From: Angelakisella sp.
GTDB taxonomy: Bacteria > Bacillota > Clostridia > Oscillospirales > Ruminococcaceae
DNA: 6,086 nt
Direction: 5' to 3'
NCBI GenBank assembly: GCA_013316495.1
Contig: WSMP01000076.1
Span: 1,645 to 7,730 of the forward strand
Part shown: one piece after another, positions 1 to 4,798 of the stretch
How positions within the stretch are numbered: the first letter of the stretch is position 1
Layout: each line of letters begins with the position of its first letter
Notes under the pieces: generated by a model
The model's input: the letters and a program-made list of their open reading frames with translations, nothing else
Database searches by the model: none
What the model was told of the DNA's origin: nothing
Position numbers and translations under genes: made by a program

Positions 1-1083
1 CACGGCCAGGAGGTGGCGGTGGACGCCCTGGAAGGGGCGGTAATCGCCGAACCTGCCCCGGAGCAGAAGGCGGAGTTTGCCACCCGGCGGGAAGCCTTTC
101 TGGCCCGCCGGGCCCAGGAGAAGGAGTTCCTGGGGGTGGAGCCCCGAATGGCGGACGGGAGCCTTGTCCCGGTCCACCTGAATGTAGGTTCCGCCAGCAG
201 CCAGGAGCTGGCTGCCGAAAAGTACACCAGCGGTGTGGGCCTTTTCCGCACCGAGTTTATCTATATGGGCCGGGAGCAGCTCCCCACCGAAGAGGAGCAG
301 TACGAGATTTATAAAAAGGTCCTCACCGCCTTTGGGGATCGCCCTGTCACCCTGCGGACCCTGGACATCGGCGGGGATAAGAAGCTCCCTTGTATGGAGC
401 TGCCCAAGGAGGAAAATCCTTTCCTGGGGAACCGGGCCCTGCGCCTCTGCTTCTCCATGCCGGAGGTGTTCCTCACCCAGCTGCGGGCCGCCCTGCGGGC
501 CTCGGTCCATGGGAACCTTTGGATCATGTTCCCCATGGTGGGGAGCTTGGAGGATATCCGCAGGGCCAAGGGGTACCTGGAGCAGGCCAAGGCCCAGCTG
601 GAGGAGCGGGGCCTCCCCTACAGCCCCGCTGTGAAGGTGGGGATAATGGTGGAGATCCCCTCCATCGCCCTGGTGGCAGACCTGGCCGCCAAGGAGGTGG
701 ATTTTGCCAGTATCGGCACCAACGACCTCACCCAGTATTCCATTGCAGTGGACCGGATGAATCCGGCCCTGGGGGAATACTACCAAAACTATCACCCCGC
801 CCTCTTCCGCCTCATCGGCTATGTGGTGAAGTCCTTCACCCAGGAGGGCAAGCCGGTGAGCGTCTGTGGTGAGATGGGGGGAGACCCGTTGGCCGCCGCC
901 GTCCTGGTGGGCCTGGGGATGAGCAAGCTGAGCATGGGGGCGGCTTCGGTGGCCCGCATCAAGAAGCTCCTTTCCGGCCTCACCATGGAAAAGGCCCGGA
1001 CCTTGGCCGCCAAGGTCTGTACGCTTCCCACCAACAGCCAGGTGGAGGAATACCTGAAGGCGGAGCTTTCGCCGCTGCTGTAA
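1..1083 (+). CDS. ptsI: Phosphoenolpyruvate-protein phosphotransferase (PTS Enzyme I), 5' truncated by window edge
   Basis: Enzyme I takes the phosphoryl group from PEP and passes it to HPr, starting the sugar phosphotransferase relay in the cytoplasm. The 360 residues present are the PEP-binding barrel domain. The N-terminal domain with the phospho-histidine lies before the window. Visible motifs, in window residue numbers, are GLFRTEF (Arg83), RTLDIGGDK (Arg119), MVEIPS (Glu218), GTNDLTQY (Asp242), VDR (Arg252) and SVCGEMGGD (Cys289). The spacing of these six residues matches E. coli EI residues R296, R332, E431, D455, R465 and C502 exactly, with an offset of 213. The full protein should therefore be about 573 residues, the normal family length, and all catalytic residues are intact. 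The reading frame is open from base 1, so the internal GTG at 13 is not taken as the start. It is followed 88 bases later by the HPr gene on the same strand. Confidence 0.97.
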   Translation, partial: HGQEVAVDALEGAVIAEPAPEQKAEFATRREAFLARRAQEKEFLGVEPRMADGSLVPVHLNVGSASSQELAAEKYTSGVGLFRTEFIYMGREQLPTEEEQYEIYKKVLTAFGDRPVTLRTLDIGGDKKLPCMELPKEENPFLGNRALRLCFSMPEVFLTQLRAALRASVHGNLWIMFPMVGSLEDIRRAKGYLEQAKAQLEERGLPYSPAVKVGIMVEIPSIALVADLAAKEVDFASIGTNDLTQYSIAVDRMNPALGEYYQNYHPALFRLIGYVVKSFTQEGKPVSVCGEMGGDPLAAAVLVGLGMSKLSMGAASVARIKKLLSGLTMEKARTLAAKVCTLPTNSQVEEYLKAELSPLL

Positions 1084-1171
1084 CGGCGCGCCAAAGGCGC
1101 AAGCTGTGGTAAACCAAAGGACAGCTTTGGGGGAAATTCAGAGCTGCCGGAAAATATAGGAGGAGATTATC
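1084..1171 (+). other. Structured ptsI-ptsH intergenic region with short hairpins
   Basis: These 88 bases carry several short inverted repeats. GCGCC-AAA-GGCGC lies at 1088-1100. AAGCTGT at 1101-1107 pairs with ACAGCTT at 1121-1127. CCAAAG at 1114-1119 pairs with CTTTGG at 1125-1130. The last two share bases and cannot form together. None is followed by a run of T, so they do not look like an intrinsic terminator, and read-through from ptsI into ptsH is expected. A strong ribosome site, AGGAGG (1158-1163), sits 8 bases before the HPr start. No promoter is evident. A role in mRNA processing or stability is only inference. Confidence 0.45.
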
Positions 1172-1444
1172 ATGTACAGCAAACGCACCACCATCAAAAA
1201 CCAGACCGGCCTGCACGCCCGCCCTGCCTCGGAGTTCATCGCCATGGCCAGCAAGTTCAGCTCCCGCATCACCATTAAGAAGCTGAGCGAGGATGAGGAC
1301 GCCAACGCAAAGTCCATCGTTATGCTTCTGGCCCTGGGCCTGCCCATGGGTGAAGAGGTGGAGATCGTCGCCAAGGGGGAGGACGAGGTGGAGGCGGTGG
1401 ATAGCCTCATCGCCCTCATCGACAGCAAGTTTGGCGAGGATTGA
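1172..1444 (+). CDS. ptsH: Phosphocarrier protein HPr
   Basis: HPr is the small cytoplasmic carrier that accepts phosphate from Enzyme I on a histidine and hands it to sugar-specific EIIA domains. The 90-residue product has the typical family length. The active site TGLHARPAS is present, with His15 and Arg17. The second signature, NAKSIVMLLALG, carries Ser48, matching the regulatory serine (Ser46 in Bacillus) phosphorylated by HPr kinase. This points to Firmicutes-type carbon catabolite control rather than a Crh-like paralogue lacking the histidine. The ATG start is supported by AGGAGG 8 bases upstream. The gene follows ptsI on the same strand and is closed by the hairpin at 1469-1505, so the two are probably co-transcribed. 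The order EI then HPr is the reverse of the common ptsH-ptsI arrangement. Confidence 0.96.
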   Translation: MYSKRTTIKNQTGLHARPASEFIAMASKFSSRITIKKLSEDEDANAKSIVMLLALGLPMGEEVEIVAKGEDEVEAVDSLIALIDSKFGED

Positions 1445-1468
1445 CAGAAATTATCTGCACAGAAAGCC

Positions 1469-1505
1469 AAAAGCGCCGCTATCCCAGGTGGATGGCGGCG
1501 CTTTT
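1469..1505 (+). terminator. Rho-independent terminator of the ptsI-ptsH unit
   Basis: AAAAGCGCCGC (1469-1479) and GCGGCGCTTTT (1495-1505) form a perfect 11-bp stem. A wobble pair and four further pairs (1480-1484 with 1490-1494) close it to a 5-base loop. The right arm ends in TTTT. It starts 25 bases after the HPr stop codon and lies before the next promoter. Confidence 0.92.
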
Positions 1506-1536
1506 CCTATTGGATGCTTTTGTTGCGCAAAAAGGC

Positions 1537-1565
1537 TTGACTTTAATAAAGTTTAATGCTATATT
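1537..1565 (+). promoter_or_regulatory. Sigma-A type promoter of the HTH/membrane-protein unit
   Basis: TTGACT (1537-1542) and TATATT (1560-1565) are separated by 17 bases, a near-consensus housekeeping promoter. Transcription should start near 1572, giving a leader of about 55 bases before the GTG at 1627. The element lies in the only strongly AT-rich stretch between the preceding terminator and the coding region. The core is overlaid with TTTAAT dyads, described separately. Confidence 0.82.
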
Positions 1566-1574
1566 AAATTTAAT
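1540..1574. promoter_or_regulatory. Candidate operator: TTTAAT/ATTAAA dyads overlapping the promoter
   Basis: Three dyads overlap the promoter core. ACTTTA-A-TAAAGT (1540-1552) starts within the -35 box and runs into the spacer. TTTAAT-N5-ATTAAA (1552-1568) is centred on the first base of the -10 box. ATTAAATTTAAT (1563-1574) is a perfect 12-bp palindrome over the -10 edge and expected start site. TTTAAT occurs directly at 1542, 1552 and 1569. The first two are exactly 10 bp apart, one helical turn. This is what a repressor site would look like, but AT-richness alone produces some such symmetry. Binding by the adjacent HTH protein is inference. Confidence 0.4.
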
Positions 1575-1626
1575 GAAAGTAAAACTTGCGGATTTGATTT
1601 AACTTTATTTTTCGGGAGGTGGTTCT

Positions 1627-1938
1627 GTGACCCTGGAGACTCTGCCAGAATGGCTGGCGGCTTTGGACCGGGAGGACCTGGGTTTCATCCGGAAGTTTGT
1701 CCTGGCCTCCGGGTCCCTCAAGGAGATGGCAAAACTCTACGGGGTGACCTATCCCACTGTGCGCCTGCGGCTGGACCGGCTCATCCAAAAGATTCAGCTG
1801 GGGGAAAGCGCCGCCGCGGACCCCTATGTCACCCTCATAAAGCGTCTTGCCATGAATGACAAGCTGGATTTTGACACCGCAAAGCTGCTGATTAGCGAGT
1901 ACCAAAAGACCCAAAAGGGAGGAGATACCGATGTCTAA
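1627..1938 (+). CDS. Small helix-turn-helix protein, DUF2089-like
   Basis: This is a predicted 103-residue cytoplasmic DNA-binding protein. Residues 6-28 (LPEWL...LDREDLGFIRKFVLAS) and the helix-turn-helix SLKEMAKLYGVTYPTVRLRLDRL (residues 30-52) resemble the DUF2089 family. That assignment is from recall of the family pattern, not a search. As I recall, family members often carry an N-terminal zinc ribbon. This protein has no cysteine at all, so it is an HTH-only version with a helical C-terminal half (about 65-95) that might dimerise or contact a partner. The GTG start at 1627 is chosen because GGGAGG (1614-1619) lies 7 bases upstream. The gene overlaps the next one by 8 bases, so the two products are probably made together. 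The promoter in front is covered by dyads, which suggests autoregulation. The regulatory target is unknown. Confidence 0.85.
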   Translation: MTLETLPEWLAALDREDLGFIRKFVLASGSLKEMAKLYGVTYPTVRLRLDRLIQKIQLGESAAADPYVTLIKRLAMNDKLDFDTAKLLISEYQKTQKGGDTDV

Positions 1939-2233
1939 AGTGACCTTCACAATTATACTGGCTTTGACCATGCTTATTGGGCAATTTTTCCTGCAATACT
2001 TCCTCAGCGTTCGGGAAAGCCGCTGGCCGGGGCTGGTCCTTCCGGCCCTCTGCGTGCTGGTGGGGCTCATTTACACCTTTTCCGCCACCACACTCCCCGC
2101 CGCCGCCATAGGGTTTCTAATAGGGGGAGGAGTCCCGTGCCTTGTGCACCTGGCCATCTATGGGGCAGGGCGCGGCAGGGTCCGCCGCCGTCGCCAGGAC
2201 CAGGTGGAGAAAATGAACATCCAGGATTTGTAA
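1931..2233 (+). CDS. Small three-helix membrane protein with Arg-rich C-terminal tail
   Basis: I do not recognise this 100-residue protein. It shows three hydrophobic segments at about residues 5-26, 34-51 and 57-78. They are followed by a basic cluster, GRGRVRRRR (80-88), and a polar tail ending KMNIQDL. By the positive-inside rule the C-terminus should face the cytoplasm and the N-terminus the outside. The ATG at 1931 follows GGAGG (1918-1922) with 8 bases of spacing, and the ribosome site lies inside the upstream HTH gene. The 8-base overlap implies translational coupling. A plausible role is a membrane partner or tether for the HTH protein, with the cytoplasmic arginine tail as the contact, but nothing in the sequence proves this. 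Its TAA stop directly abuts the stop codon of the convergent gene. Confidence 0.82.
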   Translation: MSKVTFTIILALTMLIGQFFLQYFLSVRESRWPGLVLPALCVLVGLIYTFSATTLPAAAIGFLIGGGVPCLVHLAIYGAGRGRVRRRRQDQVEKMNIQDL

Positions 2234-3496
2234 TTACCGGTCCTGCTCCCAAAGGATGCGGAAGGCGGATATCAGCAGGGAGGAGGAGATGAACAGGATG
2301 CCTATGATATCCGGCTCCACTATCCGCCGCCAGAGGTTGGAGGAGCTTTGGGGAGGAGGGGAAAGATAGACCGGGATGATGACCTTTTCTTCCTCCTCCG
2401 GCGTCTCATTTTCTGGCTCCTTCTGGGAACCGGCCTTTGACGAAGCCTTTGGAGAGGAGGGCTTCTTTGCCGCCTTGGGCGCGCTTTTAGAAGAGGCAGG
2501 GGGAGCGGGAGAGTCCGTGCCGGCTTCCTCCTCTAGCGGCTCATCCGGCTGGAGCAGCTCCTCCGGAAAAGCCGGATCCTCCTCCCAGCGGAGGTCAGGT
2601 CCCCAGGAGGGGTCCTCCCAGCTTTCCTCCTCCGGCTGGTAGATGGGAAGGGAGGGGAAAGGCAGCTCCGGCTCCTCTTCCCAGTAATCATCCTCCCAAT
2701 CTTCCCAGTCCTCCCAGTCTTCATCGTGGGCGCCGGGGTCCCCCTCGCTGTCCTCCCCCGGAATATCTATATCGGGGGATTCCTCTTCCACCCCGGTGAT
2801 CGTGACAGAGGCCAGGGCAAGGCCGCCGCTCATCGCAAAGGAATAGCGGTTATCCCGTCCCTGAATCTGGATAGAGGTTTGGTCGGTGAGGAGCACCCGC
2901 AGGAAGCGAACTCCCTCCTCCAGCTCCACATCGTATACCTCGTACCAATAGGAATCAGGTCCCTCCCGCCAGGCGGAGCAAAGCTCCCAGGCGGCGGGGA
3001 AAAAGTCCTGTCCGTCGGTGGAGGTCTCCACCGAAAGTCCAAAAGGAACCAGGCCGGAGGGGGTCTCCTCCTCCTGGAAGGCAAACTCCCCAGAAGCAGT
3101 GCTGTAGACCATTCTTTGTCCCTGGCAATACACCTCGTCCCAGGCGGGGTGATAGAGGAGGGGATGCTCCCCGCCGCCCCGGACAAGGCGATCCCCATCC
3201 CAGGAGGCAAAGGAGCCGTGCCGGCTGTAGATGGCAATGGTGGCCCGCTCCCCGCCAGGGCATTCGTAAAGGGCGGAGGCCTCCTGGCGGTTGGAGCTTT
3301 GGATCAGATAGCTGCCGTCTGGCGGGGAGCTCCAGTGGATGTAGTCGGAAGAGGGAGATTCCAGGTTTTGGTAGCTGCCAGGGCCGGAGCCGCTGTCACA
3401 GTGATCCTGGAGGTCCGCCATTGCGGTGGTGGAACCGGCTGCCAGCATCAGGGGCGCCAAAAGGAACAAAGCAGAGAATTTCCATAATTCGCCCAT
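2234..3496 (-). CDS. Exported, membrane-anchored acidic protein of unknown function
   Basis: I do not recognise this 420-residue protein as a known family. Residues 1-27 form a signal peptide with a hydrophobic core and likely cleavage after TTAMA. Residues 28-235 are a Trp/Tyr-rich, probably beta-rich ectodomain with four cysteines (33, 79, 124, 173) that could form disulfides. Residues 236-330 are very acidic, with three WED units at 261-269 and further W/E/D/P-rich stretches. Residues 335-359 are a Lys/Pro/Ser/Ala linker, followed by an acidic patch (363-370). Residues 397-416 are a C-terminal membrane helix with a short tail, EQDR. There is no LPXTG sorting signal, so anchoring should be by the membrane helix. 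The ATG is preceded by GGAGGGG 5 bases upstream (3502-3508, read on the minus strand). The gene appears monocistronic, with its own promoter. An envelope or surface role is inference from architecture. Confidence 0.85.
   Translation of the reverse strand: MGELWKFSALFLLAPLMLAAGSTTAMADLQDHCDSGSGPGSYQNLESPSSDYIHWSSPPDGSYLIQSSNRQEASALYECPGGERATIAIYSRHGSFASWDGDRLVRGGGEHPLLYHPAWDEVYCQGQRMVYSTASGEFAFQEEETPSGLVPFGLSVETSTDGQDFFPAAWELCSAWREGPDSYWYEVYDVELEEGVRFLRVLLTDQTSIQIQGRDNRYSFAMSGGLALASVTITGVEEESPDIDIPGEDSEGDPGAHDEDWEDWEDWEDDYWEEEPELPFPSLPIYQPEEESWEDPSWGPDLRWEEDPAFPEELLQPDEPLEEEAGTDSPAPPASSKSAPKAAKKPSSPKASSKAGSQKEPENETPEEEEKVIIPVYLSPPPQSSSNLWRRIVEPDIIGILFISSSLLISAFRILWEQDR
2690..2716 (-). repeat. 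Three 9-bp tandem units encoding WED repeats
   Basis: Three in-frame 9-base units each encode Trp-Glu-Asp (residues 261-269 of the exported protein). The copies differ only at synonymous third positions. Adjacent codons (EDE before, DYWEEE after) extend the composition without exact periodicity. Short coding repeats like this can expand or contract by slippage without shifting the frame. Confidence 0.8.
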
Positions 3497-3529
3497 AAAT
3501 TCCCCTCCAAATAAATATAATTTTATATT

Positions 3530-3557
3530 ATTATAACAGGATTTTGGAGGATAGCAA
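3530..3557 (-). promoter_or_regulatory. Extended -10 promoter of the exported-protein gene
   Basis: Read on the minus strand, TGTTATAAT (3538-3530) is a consensus -10 hexamer with a TGN extension. TTGCTA (3557-3552) lies 16 bases upstream as a 4-of-6 match to the -35 box. The start codon at 3496 gives a leader of roughly 30 AT-rich bases before the ribosome site. The direct repeat AACAGGATTTT flanks the -35 element. Confidence 0.75.
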
Positions 3558-3573
3558 GATTTAACAGGATTTT
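3535..3573. repeat. Direct repeat AACAGGATTTT around the promoter
   Basis: AACAGGATTTT is found at 3535-3545 and again at 3563-3573, 28 bp apart start to start. One copy covers the -10 edge and spacer; the other lies just upstream of the -35 box of the minus-strand promoter. A weaker relative, ATAGGATTG, lies at 3589-3597. The placement is suggestive of a regulator binding site, but no regulator is identified. Confidence 0.5.
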
Positions 3574-3633
3574 TGTAGAAAATTTTTTATAGGATTGCCA
3601 AAGAATACTCTGGCAACCCCGTTTTTAAAGAGT

Positions 3634-3674
3634 GGCAGGCGGCCCAGTACACATGATGTACCAGACCGCCTGCC
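3634..3674 (-). terminator. GC-rich hairpin, probable terminator of the lgt-folD operon
   Basis: GGCAGGCGG (3634-3642) and CCGCCTGCC (3666-3674) form a perfect 9-bp stem. An inner 5-bp stem, GTACA (3647-3651) with TGTAC (3657-3661), stacks above an internal loop. It lies 22 bases beyond the last stop codon of the minus-strand operon. The T-tract is poor: the minus strand reads ACTCTTTAAAAA after the stem. It could therefore be a weak terminator or an mRNA 3'-end stabiliser. A second, imperfect dyad, TTGCCA (3595-3600) with TGGCAA (3611-3616), lies just beyond. Confidence 0.5.
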
Positions 3675-3695
3675 CTTGAATTATGCCAGCGTCTG

Positions 3696-3932
3696 CTATT
3701 CAGAAGGAGCTTGAGGGATAGGGGAGAGGCCGTCCTTGTGGGTTTCCACAAACCGGGCAAACCCCTGGTATGTATAGGCCTCCGGCCGCGCCCCGCCGCC
3801 AACAGCATGGAAGAAGCAGCTGGGAATTTCCCCCTGCTTCAGGCATTTTTGGATGCAGGGGTCGCAGCCCTTGGAGTGGTTTGCAGGATTTAGGGGACAG
3901 GTGCGGTCGGTACAGGTGCAGAAGTGGCTCAT
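3696..3932 (-). CDS. Small cysteine-rich protein, DUF6485-like
   Basis: This 78-residue cytoplasmic protein has seven cysteines in its first 39 residues: C5, C7, C12, C23, C26, C30 and C39. They fall in CTC, CP, GCDPCIQKCL and IPSCFF contexts. This resembles a small Firmicutes family that I recall as DUF6485; the name is from memory. The CxC and CxxC arrangement suggests metal binding or a redox role, but the substrate is unknown. The C-terminal half (about 50-78) contains an aromatic stretch, YTYQGFARFVETH. The ATG overlaps the folD stop as ATGA, and GGGAGG (3943-3938) lies 5 bases upstream inside folD, so translation is probably coupled to FolD. A longer alternative reading frame over the same bases (3587-3808) has no such support. 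Confidence 0.85.
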   Translation of the reverse strand: MSHFCTCTDRTCPLNPANHSKGCDPCIQKCLKQGEIPSCFFHAVGGGARPEAYTYQGFARFVETHKDGLSPIPQAPSE

Positions 3933-4783
3933 TTTTTCCTCCCTGCCAGCCGGGCCGCGGTGACGGTGTTCTTCATCAGCATGGTGATGGTCATAGGGCC
4001 GACGCCGCCGGGGACGGGGGTGATATGCCCCGCCTTGGGCTCCACTGCGGCAAAGTCCACATCCCCGCAGAGCTTTCCATTCTCGTCCCGGTTCATCCCT
4101 ACATCAATGACCACAGCCCCCTCCTTCACCATATCCCCGGTGATAAACTTTGCCCTGCCGATGGCGACAATGAGGATATCCGCCCGGCGGGTGACCGCCG
4201 GAAGCTCCCTGGTGCGGCTGTGGCAGATGGTGACGGTGGCGTTTTCGTGGAGCATCAGCATCGCCATGGGCTTGCCCACAATGTTACTGCGGCCCACCAC
4301 CACGCAGTCCTTTCCCTCCACAGAGATGCCGGAGCGGCGAATCAGCTCCAGCACGCCGGCGGGGGTGCAGGGAAGAAAGCGGTATTGACCCTGGACAATC
4401 TGCCCCACGTTTTGGGCATGGAAGGCGTCCACATCCTTTTCCGGGGCGATGGCCTCAATTACCGCCTGCTCCCGAATCTGCCCCGGCAGGGGGAGCTGGA
4501 CCAGAATGCCGTGAATCTCCTCCCGGCGGTTCAGTTCCCGGATGAGGTCCAAAAGCGCCTCCTCGGTGGTTTCCGCTGGAAGACGGTGGTCCTCCCAATA
4601 AATGCCAATCTGCTGGCAGGCCCGGAGCTTGTTGCGCACATACACCTGGGAGGCGGGGTCCTCCCCCACCAGCACCACCGCCAAACCAGGGGTGACGCCC
4701 TTTTGCTTCATCGCAGCCACCTCCGCCGCCAGCTCCTGGCGAATCTGCTCCGAGATGGCCTTTCCATCAATAATCGCAGCCAT
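3929..4783 (-). CDS. folD: Bifunctional methylenetetrahydrofolate dehydrogenase / methenyltetrahydrofolate cyclohydrolase
   Basis: FolD interconverts 5,10-methylene-, 5,10-methenyl- and 10-formyl-tetrahydrofolate using NADP, supplying one-carbon units in the cytoplasm for purines and formyl-Met. From the ATG at 4783 it is 284 residues, the usual length. The catalytic motif PASQVYVRNK carries Tyr48 and Lys52, matching Tyr50 and Lys54 of E. coli. Other signatures are GILVQLPLP (Gln96), PEKDVDAFH (Asp119), PCTPAGV, the dinucleotide-binding GRSNIVGKP (164-172) and PVPGGVGPMT (256-265). The KDVDAFH segment has Ala where Gly is common, a mild change. A TTG two codons upstream (4789) is in frame, but it would lie 1 base from the ribosome site, so the ATG is preferred. 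It sits between lgt and the Cys-rich gene, with 14 bases to lgt and an ATGA overlap downstream. Confidence 0.97.
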   Translation of the reverse strand: MAAIIDGKAISEQIRQELAAEVAAMKQKGVTPGLAVVLVGEDPASQVYVRNKLRACQQIGIYWEDHRLPAETTEEALLDLIRELNRREEIHGILVQLPLPGQIREQAVIEAIAPEKDVDAFHAQNVGQIVQGQYRFLPCTPAGVLELIRRSGISVEGKDCVVVGRSNIVGKPMAMLMLHENATVTICHSRTRELPAVTRRADILIVAIGRAKFITGDMVKEGAVVIDVGMNRDENGKLCGDVDFAAVEPKAGHITPVPGGVGPMTITMLMKNTVTAARLAGRKK

Positions 4784-4790
4784 AGCCAAG

Positions 4791-4798
4791 CTCCCTTC
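4791..4798 (-). promoter_or_regulatory. folD ribosome binding site, decides the start codon
   Basis: GAAGGGAG on the minus strand ends 7 bases before the ATG at 4783 but only 1 base before the in-frame TTG at 4789. This favours the ATG. The site touches the lgt stop codon (4800-4798), so ribosomes finishing lgt are placed to restart at folD. Confidence 0.8.

Noticed and set aside
390..872. 160-residue plus-strand frame inside ptsI
   Set aside because: It is out of frame with Enzyme I, whose catalytic motifs are all intact; composition is Gly/Pro/Arg-rich shadow.
1570..2070. 166-residue minus-strand frame
   Set aside because: It is antisense to the HTH gene and the start of the membrane gene and runs into their promoter, with no start signals of its own.
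2726..3487. 253-residue plus-strand open frame opposite the exported-protein gene
   Set aside because: The minus-strand frame has a signal peptide, ribosome site, promoter and membrane anchor. The plus frame has none and looks like a codon shadow.
3587..3808. 73-residue minus-strand frame
   Set aside because: It overlaps the Cys-rich gene in another frame and runs through the downstream hairpin. It lacks a good ribosome site and family features.
4784..4789. TTG start two codons upstream for folD
   Set aside because: It would sit 1 base from the ribosome site; the ATG at 4783 has 7-base spacing and gives the usual family N-terminus.
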